Of a DNA stretch of 64,000 nucleotides, positions 14,360-23,271 are shown piece after piece; within the stretch, counting starts at the first letter, position 1, and each line of letters starts with the position of its first letter. The DNA comes from Flavobacterium gelidicaeli (GTDB lineage Bacteria; Bacteroidota; Bacteroidia; Flavobacteriales; Flavobacteriaceae), in contig NZ_JABSNK010000002.1 in assembly GCF_013294005.1 (NCBI RefSeq), forward strand, positions 417,463 to 481,462, in the 5' to 3' direction. Made by a program: the position numbers and the translations under genes. A model generated the notes under the pieces. That model was not told where the DNA came from, did not search any database, and saw only the letters and a list, made by a program, of their open reading frames with translations.

Positions 14360-16423
14360 ATGAATAACAATTTCAAAAAACCACTTCTTTTTGTAATTCC
14401 AGCACTTTTTGCTATTACAACAAGTCAAGCACAAACTAAAACTCCTGAAAAAGAGCCCGGGATTAATGTTAACTACATGGACAAGGCGGTGAAGCCGAGT
14501 ACTGATTTTTTTAGATATGTAAACGGAACTTGGTTAGACAATACCGAAATTCCTTCGGATAGAACTCGTTGGGGAAGCTTTGATGCGTTAAGACAAAGAA
14601 CAGATGAGGATGCTTTGGCTATTTTAAAAGAAGCAGTTAACAATCCTAAATACAAATCAGATACGGATCAAGGAAAAGCAATTAATCTTTATAAAACGAT
14701 CTTAGATACTGTAGGCCGTAATAAATTAGGAATTGCTCCATTGAAGCCGTACTTAAAAAAAATTGATGCGGTTAAAAGTACTAAGGATTTAGAAGCGTTA
14801 TTAATCGAAATGGAACCGTTGGGCGGAATCGGTTTTTTTGGTGCTAACGTAGGTTCTGACGCTAAAAATAGTGATAGAAACGTACTGAGCGTTGGGCCTG
14901 GTGGAGTAGGTTTGCCAGATAGAGATTATTATGTTTCTGATGATGCCGACTCAAAAGAAAAAAGAGAGAAGTACGTGCTTCATGTTACTAAGATGTTGGG
15001 TTTTCTTGGCGAAAAGCCAGCGGAAGCAAAAGTGAACGCAGAAAAAATTCTTGCTTTAGAAACCGAGATGTCAAAACCAAGATTTGACCGTGTAGAAAGA
15101 AGAGATAGAAGAAAGTCTTACAATCCAATGACGGTAGCTGATTTGCAAAAATTAACACCATCTATTAATTGGAATAACTATTTTACTAAAATAGGCTTTA
15201 AAAATGTGGATTCTTTGATCGTTTCGCAACCAAAATACATGGTCGCTTTAGAAACAATTTTGAAAGAAAACAAAGTAAGCGACTGGAAAGAATACATGCG
15301 CTGGGCCTTATTAAATAGAGCATCAAGTCAATTGTCTACTGATATTGAAAATGCTAATTTTGATTTTTATGGTAAAACATTAACCGGTGCGGTAAAACAA
15401 AGACCAAGCGACGAAAGAGCGTTGCAAGTAATCAATGGTAGAATAGGAGAGGCTTTGGGAAAATTGTATGTAGAGAAAAAGTTTCCGGCTGAAGCCAAAG
15501 CCAAAGCAGAGAAAATGATCAAGAATATCTTTGTAGCTTTTGAAAACCGAATCAACAATCTTGCTTGGATGTCACCAGAAACTAAAGTAAGTGCCGTTGC
15601 AAAATTACATAAATCAGTTATAAAAATAGGGTATCCTGATAAATGGAAAGACTATTCGGCTTTAGTAATTAAAGGCCCTGAAGAAGGTGGAACTTATTTT
15701 GAGAATACTAAAAATATGGCCAAATGGATTTATGAGAAAGACTTAGTTGACTTATATCAACCAGTTGATAAAACCAGATGGGGAATGTCTCCACAAACAG
15801 TAAATGCATATTATAATCCATCTTATAACGAGATTGTTTTTCCAGCAGCAATATTACAACCACCATTTTATAATTACCAAGCTGATGAAGCCGTAAACTA
15901 TGGTGGAATAGGAGCTGTTATTGGTCACGAAATCTCTCATGGTTTTGATGATTCAGGTTCGCGATACAATGCCGAAGGTAATTTAGTAGACTGGTGGACT
16001 GCCGAAGATTCTAAACAATTTGCCGCGCTTACAGGTGCTTTAGCGGCACAATACAGTGCTTTAGAGCCTTTGCCTGGAACTTTTGTTGACGGTAAATTTA
16101 CGTTAGGAGAGAACATTGGCGATTTAGGTGGAGTAAATGCAGCCTATGACGGTCTACAATTGTATTTAAAAGAAAACGGAAACCCAGGTTTAATTGATGG
16201 GTATACTCCGGAACAACGTTTCTTTATTTCTTGGTCAACAATCTGGCGTACTAAAATGCGTGATGAAGCGATAAAAAACCAAGTGAAAACAGATCCACAT
16301 TCTCCTGGAATGTATCGTGCTTATGTGCCACTACAAAACATTGATACTTTCTATCAAGCATTTGATATTAAAGCAAATGACGGAATGTACATCGCTCCAG
16401 AAAAAAGAGTAAAAATCTGGTAG
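14360..16423 (+). CDS. M13 family zinc metallopeptidase, second of a tandem pair
   Basis: This is a 687-residue paralogue of the preceding gene, the same length, with HEISH again at 523-527 and E584/D588 in ENIGD. It has a signal peptide ending SQAQ. Identity to the upstream copy is highest in the C-terminal catalytic third, where long nucleotide stretches are nearly the same. The N-terminal half has drifted more (for example charged-residue changes at the substrate-cap surface). Both copies look functional. Because each copy has its own promoter gap and terminator, they may be expressed separately. Confidence 0.93.
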   Translation: MNNNFKKPLLFVIPALFAITTSQAQTKTPEKEPGINVNYMDKAVKPSTDFFRYVNGTWLDNTEIPSDRTRWGSFDALRQRTDEDALAILKEAVNNPKYKSDTDQGKAINLYKTILDTVGRNKLGIAPLKPYLKKIDAVKSTKDLEALLIEMEPLGGIGFFGANVGSDAKNSDRNVLSVGPGGVGLPDRDYYVSDDADSKEKREKYVLHVTKMLGFLGEKPAEAKVNAEKILALETEMSKPRFDRVERRDRRKSYNPMTVADLQKLTPSINWNNYFTKIGFKNVDSLIVSQPKYMVALETILKENKVSDWKEYMRWALLNRASSQLSTDIENANFDFYGKTLTGAVKQRPSDERALQVINGRIGEALGKLYVEKKFPAEAKAKAEKMIKNIFVAFENRINNLAWMSPETKVSAVAKLHKSVIKIGYPDKWKDYSALVIKGPEEGGTYFENTKNMAKWIYEKDLVDLYQPVDKTRWGMSPQTVNAYYNPSYNEIVFPAAILQPPFYNYQADEAVNYGGIGAVIGHEISHGFDDSGSRYNAEGNLVDWWTAEDSKQFAALTGALAAQYSALEPLPGTFVDGKFTLGENIGDLGGVNAAYDGLQLYLKENGNPGLIDGYTPEQRFFISWSTIWRTKMRDEAIKNQVKTDPHSPGMYRAYVPLQNIDTFYQAFDIKANDGMYIAPEKRVKIW

Positions 16424-16443
16424 AAAATAGTCAGAATAAATTT

Positions 16444-16472
16444 AATCCCGAGTTTACACTCGGGATTTTTTT
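16444..16472 (+). terminator. rho-independent terminator
   Basis: AATCCCGAGT (16444-16453) pairs with ACTCGGGATT (16458-16467) around a 4-base loop and is followed by T residues. It ends the second M13 gene. Confidence 0.9.
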
Positions 16473-16474
16473 AC

Positions 16475-16600
16475 TTACAAGGTAGTTTTTCTATCAATTT
16501 CTGTTACTTTAAAAGAGTCATTTTTGTTTCTTACGTAGTTGTCTTTATGTGTTGGCGTGTATAAAACCTTTACAGGACTGCCTTTCCAAATGATGTCTAG
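16475..16600 (-). pseudogene. possible C-terminal gene fragment
   Basis: On the minus strand an open frame of about 41 codons runs from just after an in-frame TAA (16603-16601) to a stop at 16477-16475. The predicted peptide includes WKGSPVKVLYTPTHKDNYV and reads like the tail of a real protein rather than random AT-rich sequence. There is no start codon. I do not recognise the family. It may be the remnant of a gene deleted between the M13 pair and 17107. It could also be chance. Confidence 0.3.
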
Positions 16601-17106
16601 TTAAAGAGTCTTAAAACACAAATATTTTAAAATTTAAGTAAAAATCAATATGCTGTTTTAAATAAAGATGGGTATAGTGATTATACAAGTTTGTACATGT
16701 CGGTTGTATGACTTTAAGTCTTAGGATATGTAAACATACAGAGATCAAATTGCTTTTAAATAAATGCGAATAAAGCTTCTTATTCATTTTCTATTGAAGT
16801 CATGTCATTTAGATACAATTCCAAATAATATTTTATAATGTTTGCATTAATTAGTATTCTCAAACCCTTGAAATGATTTTTTTAGAATAGGTTATTTTAA
16901 CGTCTTTATTATTATACGTAGAAATTTTCTTTCAAAGAGAATTAATTAGTATATTTGGCAAAATTATCAAAAAATAATATGATTTTCAAAAAATTGTAGT
17001 AAACATAAGTTAATCTTTTAAGAATTTTGAAGATTTCCCAAAAAACACTTCATATATTTTGTGTTGCAATAATTCTAAATTGTAAAATAAGTTTAAAAAA
17101 TCTAGC
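16601..17106. other. gene-free stretch before the outer-membrane pair
   Basis: The stretch is AT-rich with no gene seen. TATATTTG at 16950-16957 fits the Bacteroidota -7 element and may serve the gene at 17107, with a leader of about 150 bases. Confidence 0.4.
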
Positions 17107-17649
17107 ATGAAAAATTATATTTACATTCTATTAATTTTGTTAATGTTTTCAAAATTATATTCGCAAGACGCTACATCAGTAGAAAAAAATCAAATTAAAA
17201 TCAATTTGTTATTACCTGGTTTTGCTTACGAGCGTGGTTTTAATAAAAAACACACCTTGTATTCTGAACTTAGCTTTGGAATTGGGTATAGAAATAGTGA
17301 CTTTTATGGTTCAGCTTGGTCATTTTACCCAAACATTACAGGACAATTTCGCCATTATTATAATTTAGAGAGAAGAGTCATTAAAGGAAAAGTAATTAAA
17401 CACAATTCGGGTGGTTTTATTGCTTTGCATGCTAATTACAATTTTAAGCCACTTTCTAATGATAACTCTTATTCTTCAAATGAAACTTCATTCACTATTG
17501 CGCCTGTTTGGGGATTCCAACGGACTTACAGTAGTAATTTTAATTTAGGTCTTAATATAGGTCCTGGATATATAATAAATAGTTATTCTGAAGATAGTGG
17601 TTTTACTCCTGTTCTTAAATTTTCATTAGGATGGGTAATTGGTAAATAA
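17107..17649 (+). CDS. small secreted beta-barrel-type protein
   Basis: This 180-residue protein has a signal peptide (about 1-19, ending LYSQ). The mature sequence alternates aromatic and glycine-rich amphipathic strands (FGIGYRNSDFYGSAWSFYP, LNIGPGYIINSY) and ends in GWVIGK. It looks like a small outer-membrane barrel. I do not recognise a named family beyond a DUF3575-like impression. It is 3 bases upstream of a second barrel-type gene, so the two are co-transcribed. Confidence 0.65.
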   Translation: MKNYIYILLILLMFSKLYSQDATSVEKNQIKINLLLPGFAYERGFNKKHTLYSELSFGIGYRNSDFYGSAWSFYPNITGQFRHYYNLERRVIKGKVIKHNSGGFIALHANYNFKPLSNDNSYSSNETSFTIAPVWGFQRTYSSNFNLGLNIGPGYIINSYSEDSGFTPVLKFSLGWVIGK

Positions 17650-17652
17650 GAT

Positions 17653-18300
17653 ATGAAAAAAACAGTTGTATTTCTCTTGATATTATTTTCAATCAACCTA
17701 CAAGCGCAGCAAATTCGTGGTTTTGTAGGACTTGGCTCATATATAGATACTGATTTTAATAACTCCGTTTTCGGAAGTGCTAATATTGGTGTAGAGTTTA
17801 AAGTAGTTCGTGTTTTTAGACCAGAAATAGAGATAGGTGTTATGTACGGTACTCTAGAAACCTTAACTAATTATACGCCAACAGGGCTTGTAGAGAATAT
17901 TTTTGAAAGAAAAACTTCTGCCATAAACTATAGTTTTTCTCCGAAAATTTATCTTGCTGACCCTGAGGATTCTGATAGTAGTTTATTTATTCGACCTAGA
18001 TATACTTATTCCCGAGTGTTTGGAAGTACCGAACTTGCAAAAAGAAACCCAAGCGAATTGTCTAAACCAATAGTTGAAAAAAAATCAGCTAAAACATGGG
18101 ATCAATCAATTGATATAGGAATTGGTATTTCTTTTAATTTTTCTGAAAAATATTATCATTCTGTAGATTTGATCTTGTACTACAACAATATAAATTTAGG
18201 AGACGCATTGAATACAATAGAGAGCAAAAGAAATATTAATACAAATGGTACGTTGGGATTAGGATTATTAGTGTATTTTGGAGGGAAAATAAATAATTAA
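17653..18300 (+). CDS. outer-membrane beta-barrel protein
   Basis: This 215-residue protein has a signal peptide (about 1-19, ending LQAQ). A barrel-like body follows, with strands such as FVGLGSYIDTDF, SANIGVEFKVVRVFRPEIEIGV and a final LGLGLLVYFGG. It follows the preceding barrel gene by 3 bases and ends at a strong terminator, so the two form an operon. Function is unknown. Neither protein carries an OmpA domain. Confidence 0.65.
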   Translation: MKKTVVFLLILFSINLQAQQIRGFVGLGSYIDTDFNNSVFGSANIGVEFKVVRVFRPEIEIGVMYGTLETLTNYTPTGLVENIFERKTSAINYSFSPKIYLADPEDSDSSLFIRPRYTYSRVFGSTELAKRNPSELSKPIVEKKSAKTWDQSIDIGIGISFNFSEKYYHSVDLILYYNNINLGDALNTIESKRNINTNGTLGLGLLVYFGGKINN

Positions 18301-18303
18301 GTT

Positions 18304-18342
18304 AAAAAGCCCCGAACTTTAATAAAATTCGGGGCTTTTTTT
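18304..18342 (+). terminator. rho-independent terminator
   Basis: AAAAAGCCCCGAA pairs with TTCGGGGCTTTTT and continues into T residues, directly after the barrel-protein pair. Confidence 0.9.
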
Positions 18343-18345
18343 ATA

Positions 18346-18359
18346 GCTTTCGCGAAAGC
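18346..18359. repeat. GCTTTCGCGAAAGC palindrome
   Basis: This is a perfect 14-bp palindrome immediately after the terminator. From memory, this word is over-represented between genes in some Flavobacteriaceae. Only one copy is seen here. Confidence 0.55.
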
Positions 18360-18373
18360 GGGATTTAGATGAT

Positions 18374-18427
18374 CTCAGTTCGAGAGGATTCAATAAGACA
18401 ATTGCATCTCGACTCCGCTAGATGTGG
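18374..18427. repeat. CTCGACTCCGCT dispersed repeat, copy 1
   Basis: CAGTTCGAG and ATCTCGACTCCGCT are the inverted halves of a repeat also present at 29134-29159 (inside metG), 45795-45820 and 51731-51814. It is intergenic here, between two convergent genes. Confidence 0.65.
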
Positions 18428-18460
18428 TAAAATTAAATAAATTGAGTAAGCTTCAATTAA

Positions 18461-19405
18461 TTACTCTTTATTAGCTATGGCTAACTTGCGTGTTCTTCTT
18501 ATGGAACGGTTAACCATAAATAAACCAAATAAGGTGATTGTGCCTCCTATGGCTATGGCTGCATTTAGGGATTCGCCAAAGAGTAAAGCGCCTAACAATA
18601 TGGCAACTATAGGGTTGATGTACGCGTAAATACTACTGATTTCTGGCGGTAATTTTTGCAACATGTAGACATAAGCAATAAAAGAAGTTATTGACCCTAC
18701 AATGACTAAATACGCAATCGCATACCAGGAAGTAGCAGGAATAGAACGCATGCTAACGGCCATCCCTGTGGTTTCGGTTATTGTTAATAGTAACGTACTC
18801 GATATAAACATTTGCAATCCTAAACTAAAATAAGGGTTAAATGTAGCGGCCTTTTTCTTAGTGTACAAACTACCAAACGCCCAAGTTATCGTTGCAATAA
18901 TTGACAGCATAATCCCGAATCTAAAATCAGCTTGTAAAAAATCAGATAAATGATCATAAAAGATAACACAAACACCGCTAAAACTAACCACTAAACCTAT
19001 AATCGCTAATCGGGCTAATTTTTCACCTCTAAAAAAAGTAATGATAACAATCCATAATGGGAAAATGGCGTTTAAGATCGCTCCCAGTCCGCTACTAATG
19101 TATTTTACTCCCCAAGTACTTAAACCGTTGCTAAGCGCAAAATTTAAGATACTCAAGATTAATATTGTTTTCCATTGTTTGCCTTTTGGCCAAGGTGCTT
19201 TTTTAAGTATGAAATAGAGGATGTATAATCCGCCACCTATAAATTGTCGTATTGCTGCAAGTTGTAGCGGAGGCATGTGTCTAACGCCTTCTTTGGATGC
19301 GATCCAAGTGGTTCCCCAACAGAAACAAACCACAGACAACGCGAGAATTGGTAGTCCGATGGTAGTAATACTCTTCGTGACTCTAGTTTTAATTTTTGTT
19401 ACCAC
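18461..19405 (-). CDS. EamA/DMT family membrane transporter
   Basis: This 314-residue protein has about ten hydrophobic helices in two EamA repeats (about 15-145 and 165-300). It has the family's internal duplication and end-of-repeat glycine-rich segments, such as PIVAILLGALLFGESL. These transporters export or import small metabolites, but the substrate cannot be read from the sequence. Its start is 1 base after the stop of the epimerase-like gene upstream, so the two are one operon. A second, unrelated EamA gene lies at 27623. Confidence 0.85.
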   Translation of the reverse strand: MVTKIKTRVTKSITTIGLPILALSVVCFCWGTTWIASKEGVRHMPPLQLAAIRQFIGGGLYILYFILKKAPWPKGKQWKTILILSILNFALSNGLSTWGVKYISSGLGAILNAIFPLWIVIITFFRGEKLARLAIIGLVVSFSGVCVIFYDHLSDFLQADFRFGIMLSIIATITWAFGSLYTKKKAATFNPYFSLGLQMFISSTLLLTITETTGMAVSMRSIPATSWYAIAYLVIVGSITSFIAYVYMLQKLPPEISSIYAYINPIVAILLGALLFGESLNAAIAIGGTITLFGLFMVNRSIRRTRKLAIANKE

Positions 19406-19406
19406 T

Positions 19407-20231
19407 TTAAAGTGTTGTATTGGTAAAAGTATAATTTAACATTTTTACTAATTTATCACTATCAATTATTTTACCAGCTGATGCTTCTTCGGTATTAAAT
19501 GTTGGCGGAATCAAGTTTTTTTCTATCGCTTTTTGTGTGTAATATTCTTTACGAGTTGGGTGGTAAGGCGCTACGGCATTAAAATTTTCTCCCCAAGTAT
19601 TCGTAGCAATAATTTTCAATATGATCCCAATGCAGTCTTTTTGATCAATAAGGTTTATTGGTGCATCTGGATTTGCTACATTTTCTTTTCCTGCTAAAAA
19701 TCGTGCAGGATTTCGATCTTCGCCTATCAAACCGCCAAATCGCAGAATGGTTGTTTTAAAATGGTTGTTTTTATGTAACAATTCTTCAATTTCTAATAGC
19801 TGTTTACCACTTTCTGTAACAGGTTCTGGTTTTGTGTTTTCATTTACAGTAGTATTTACATCGCCATAAACTGCTGTAGAACTCACAAACAGTAAGTTTT
19901 TAACAGATGAGGTTGCGACAAAAGGCAATAAATTTTCAATTTTCTTTACAAATGAATGTGCATTCGCATCCGAGTAGTCTTTATTTTTTCCTCGTAATTT
20001 AGGTGGAATAGCAATAATTAATGTGTCACTTCCTGCTAAGAAATCAGGAAGATTATCAGGAGTACCATTGATTTCTAACGCGAACACATAGGGTTTAATT
20101 CGTACTTTTTCTAATAATGCTATTTTATCTATAGAAGTAGTTGAACCTTTTACGGTAAATTCTTTTTCAATTAAAGCTTTCGCCAAAGGCAAGCCCAACC
20201 ATCCGCAACCTAAAATGCTAATTTGTTTCAT
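19407..20231 (-). CDS. NAD(P)-binding epimerase-like protein (YeeZ type)
   Basis: The start is placed at the ATG at 20231, giving MKQISILGCGWLGLPLA with the Rossmann GxGxxG. The ATG at 20270 lies upstream of the likely -7 element (CAAAAATA on the plus strand, 20252-20259), so it cannot be the start if that promoter is used. The 274-residue protein resembles extended SDR epimerases of the YeeZ kind (LFVSSTAVYGD, RFGGLIGEDRNPARFLAG). YGD follows the serine segment, though the usual YxxxK lysine is not in place, so catalysis by the classical mechanism is doubtful. The substrate is unknown. It is co-transcribed with the EamA transporter. Confidence 0.8.
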   Translation of the reverse strand: MKQISILGCGWLGLPLAKALIEKEFTVKGSTTSIDKIALLEKVRIKPYVFALEINGTPDNLPDFLAGSDTLIIAIPPKLRGKNKDYSDANAHSFVKKIENLLPFVATSSVKNLLFVSSTAVYGDVNTTVNENTKPEPVTESGKQLLEIEELLHKNNHFKTTILRFGGLIGEDRNPARFLAGKENVANPDAPINLIDQKDCIGIILKIIATNTWGENFNAVAPYHPTRKEYYTQKAIEKNLIPPTFNTEEASAGKIIDSDKLVKMLNYTFTNTTL

Positions 20232-20251
20232 AGTACACTCAATATAAGTTG

Positions 20252-20259
20252 CAAAAATA
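20252..20259 (-). promoter_or_regulatory. -7 element of the epimerase-EamA operon
   Basis: TATTTTTG on the minus strand fits TAnnTTTG and lies 20 bases upstream of the ATG at 20231. It decides between two candidate starts. Confidence 0.5.
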
Positions 20260-20426
20260 GTGTAAATCAATAGTATTTATACTAATAACTGAACAATATA
20301 GTCCAGCCTAGTTTTTGTAACGTTAAGCTCTGTCTATATGTTATTAGTGGTTTTAGTATAGGCTTGTACTGTTTTATAAATAGCATTAGTAGATGTTAAA
20401 ATTCGAAAATATTTTTTTTAAAATAA

Positions 20427-20465
20427 AACCTCAAATTCACTTTTATAAGGAGTGAATTTGAGGTT
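20427..20465 (-). terminator. strong hairpin terminator after the M28 peptidase
   Basis: A 15-bp perfect stem, AACCTCAAATTCACT (20427-20441) with AGTGAATTTGAGGTT (20451-20465), lies 38 bases after the peptidase stop. A T-rich run follows on the minus strand. No gene lies in 20271-20502. Confidence 0.8.
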
Positions 20466-20502
20466 AATTTCATTTTTAAAATACGGTCATCAATTGATAG
20501 GC

Positions 20503-22896
20503 TTATTGTACTGAGCTATCAATTACTTTTAAAACAGCTGTTTGGGGAATATTTTTGGTAATTGATGCAGTATTTTCAGGATTTTGTACTTTAATTGTGG
20601 TTGGTTTAATTTTTTCTGAAAGCACTACTGCGTCAGTCAATACAAAAGGTGTTGGCATCATCCAGCTGGCTCTTTTTGCCATTTGAAATAAAGGATTTTG
20701 CATTAAATCAAATGAGGACTCCATTAATTCCATGTCTAACACTGTTGTTTTAGGTATCGAAAATTCCATTATTAAAGGTTCGTTGTCAACAACATAGTAG
20801 CTTAGTAATCTTCGTCCTTTTCGGTTAAATTCAGTTCCTTTTTGCTCTAATTGGATTGCTCCATTAGCTTTAAAATTTTGGAATTTCATTTTTTCATCTG
20901 CAAAAATATCATAACGGTTTACTTTTCGAGTAGGAGCAATTTTTATTTTTAAATAACGGTTATCGCCTACAGCGGAGTCTTTAAGAAAGGTGATGTATGG
21001 TTTCGAAATATTTTTAAGAGGGGCATGGGCAACATAGGAAAAACCAGAATTGTATTTACTGTATAAGAGGTTTTTATTGATTGTTGTTGCTTCTTTTGGG
21101 TTTTTACCAAGATAGTTTTTTGTCCAGAAATCTAAGTTCTTATCGTAGGTTGCCCAATGTGCTTTTTTAGTATCCGCATTATAAAGGTATACCAAGCTGT
21201 TTGATTTGGCTTTGCCTGCTTCATATCCAGAGTAATAATGTGCTTTCGCAAAAAATACAAAGCTGACCAATAAGAAAAGCAATGACCAAATCCCTTTTTT
21301 GCTAAAAGCGCCAAAAATAGGAAGAAGTAATGCAAAAGTTAAAACCGTTAATACAGCACTACCGTAAAGTATTTTTAAACCCAAACCAATGGGTAGCATT
21401 TGTATTAGTGGTGCAATCAATAGTAAGGCTGGAATTGCTAATAATAGATTCAACAGATAACCTGATTTTTGAGTAATTATAAAATAAGCAAAACTTAATA
21501 ACCCACAAAAAACAGGAATGATTAAAAATCCAGCTCCTTTTAAATAAATTGCTAAGGTTGCATTAATTATTATCCATAAAAATAATGGCGCGACGTAATG
21601 ATTCATTGTAAGTTTCTCAATAGAAAAAAGCTGATAAAACGCAAAACTTATTCCTATACTCAATGCTACAAAGGCTGCAATGTATTCATGACCATTATAG
21701 GTAAAACCGTTAAGTAAGTCGTTGTATTGTGGATAGAATAATAAAAGTAATTGCCAGCTAATAAATACAGTAAAAAACGTAGTAATGATAGCTCCTAAAA
21801 GCGGTAAAAAACCTTTTATAATTTCCGTAAAGCTTAATAATTTTTTGCCAAGACCTACAAAAATAAAGAGTATAAATAATCCAAAAGCGATAATTACCAT
21901 TGGAGTAACCCAGCTAAAAGGATAATTAATTAAATTATAGGGTATACTAAAGTAGATGTTGTCTTGTGTAGTGGGTGTGGTGTCTAAATTAACATTTGAA
22001 AAATAATTTAGCAATGGCATTAGGTAAGCACCTTGATGAGCAAGGCTGCTTTTGTCAAGATTTTGGATATTATCTTGTGCGGTATGGTAATTATAGTGGC
22101 CATCTATGAAAGCAAAATTATAGCCTTCGATATTTCCTTTTTCTCTAAAAACGGTTAGATCAGTATCGTTAGGTAGCATTTTGTAGATACTATACATAAG
22201 GGAGTTTGTTACTGGAAAAGTTGTTCCTGCAGCGGTGAATTCTTTAACGAGATCTGAATTACCGTTATTCGTTTCCATTAGCATGTAACTAGGTCCTGAT
22301 GACCCTCTGGCCTCAAAGTTTAAAACGATACCTACCTCTTTTGCCCATTGATGTTTAGTTACAAATAAAGCCGCACCATTAAGCCCTAATTCTTCGGCAT
22401 CAGTAAAGAGTATAATGATGTCATTTTTATGCGGTTTTTTGTTGTGTTGAAAAGCACGAATACCTTCAAGTATTGTAGCTACTCCTGAACCAGCATCGCT
22501 AGCGCCTTTAGAAAAGGAATGTGGAGCACTGTCATAATGAGATAATAAGACTATTGCTTTGCTGTTAGACGTTCCTTTTATACGTGCAAGAATGTTTTTG
22601 GATTTTACTAAATTTCCCCAATCGGTAAGTGTGTATCCTTTTTGAACACTTGTTTCTAGTCCTAATTCATTTAATCTTGCTTGAAGATAGCGTGCGACTT
22701 CTTCATGATTTTTTGAACCTACATAATGGGGTTCTTTTGCAATTGCTTCTACTTGTGTAAAAGCCCTATCAGTAGAGAACTCTGATAACGTGCTGATGTC
22801 GTTAGTTGTCCATTGCGGCATCATTGTAAAATAGGTTATTCCTAGGATTAACAGAATAAATAAAACGCTTATTAGCGAGGTGAAACTTTTTTTCAT
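20503..22896 (-). CDS. membrane-anchored M28 family aminopeptidase
   Basis: This 797-residue protein starts with a membrane anchor (about 7-26). An M28 zinc peptidase domain (about 40-300) follows. Ligands can be assigned as H120 (SHYDS), D134 (SDAGSG), E168/E169 (DAEELG; catalytic base and ligand) and H271 (YNYHTAQDN). About eight further hydrophobic helices fill residues 330-560, and a soluble C-terminal domain ends the chain. This peptidase-plus-multipass layout resembles the Fxna/vacuolar membrane protease group. It should cleave N-terminal residues from peptides on the periplasmic face. A two-gene operon reads toward it from 24794. Confidence 0.9.
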   Translation of the reverse strand: MKKSFTSLISVLFILLILGITYFTMMPQWTTNDISTLSEFSTDRAFTQVEAIAKEPHYVGSKNHEEVARYLQARLNELGLETSVQKGYTLTDWGNLVKSKNILARIKGTSNSKAIVLLSHYDSAPHSFSKGASDAGSGVATILEGIRAFQHNKKPHKNDIIILFTDAEELGLNGAALFVTKHQWAKEVGIVLNFEARGSSGPSYMLMETNNGNSDLVKEFTAAGTTFPVTNSLMYSIYKMLPNDTDLTVFREKGNIEGYNFAFIDGHYNYHTAQDNIQNLDKSSLAHQGAYLMPLLNYFSNVNLDTTPTTQDNIYFSIPYNLINYPFSWVTPMVIIAFGLFILFIFVGLGKKLLSFTEIIKGFLPLLGAIITTFFTVFISWQLLLLFYPQYNDLLNGFTYNGHEYIAAFVALSIGISFAFYQLFSIEKLTMNHYVAPLFLWIIINATLAIYLKGAGFLIIPVFCGLLSFAYFIITQKSGYLLNLLLAIPALLLIAPLIQMLPIGLGLKILYGSAVLTVLTFALLLPIFGAFSKKGIWSLLFLLVSFVFFAKAHYYSGYEAGKAKSNSLVYLYNADTKKAHWATYDKNLDFWTKNYLGKNPKEATTINKNLLYSKYNSGFSYVAHAPLKNISKPYITFLKDSAVGDNRYLKIKIAPTRKVNRYDIFADEKMKFQNFKANGAIQLEQKGTEFNRKGRRLLSYYVVDNEPLIMEFSIPKTTVLDMELMESSFDLMQNPLFQMAKRASWMMPTPFVLTDAVVLSEKIKPTTIKVQNPENTASITKNIPQTAVLKVIDSSVQ

Positions 22897-22920
22897 GGGT
22901 TATGATTGGGGTTGTGGTAT

Positions 22921-23271
22921 TTAAATGTCTTTTTTTACAAGCATTATGTAATCATTATCCAGTAGCATGTAGCCTTGATCGTATAGGAAGTAGTAGGTGT
23001 TTCCTGTTTTGGTGTTTAAGATGTTAGTAAAAAAAACAAAATCAAAACCCTTGCTAAGTAATTTAGCTCGGGTTGTTTTTGATTTTCCTTCGATATTGAT
23101 TTCAGATAGTATGCGGTAGTTTTTGCGTAATTTATTGTTAATATTACGCATGAAATTATTACTGTCTTTGTTTATTTTGTTGTTATAGGCATTGCGACAG
23201 CCATCACTACAAAACTTTTTGTCTTCCCGACCCACAATTTTTTCACCGCATTCTAAGCAATTTTTCATCAT
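22921..23271 (-). CDS. small zinc-finger protein
   Basis: This 116-residue protein opens with CLECGEKIVGREDKKFCSDGC, two CxxC/CxxxC knuckles that make a zinc ribbon. A basic segment (about 30-60) and a C-terminal alpha-beta part follow, and the function is not known. Its ATG overlaps the stop of the upstream GNAT-nitrilase gene by 4 bases (ATGA), so it is translationally coupled to that gene. The zinc finger and basic stretch would suit nucleic acid or protein binding. Confidence 0.75.
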   Translation of the reverse strand: MMKNCLECGEKIVGREDKKFCSDGCRNAYNNKINKDSNNFMRNINNKLRKNYRILSEINIEGKSKTTRAKLLSKGFDFVFFTNILNTKTGNTYYFLYDQGYMLLDNDYIMLVKKDI

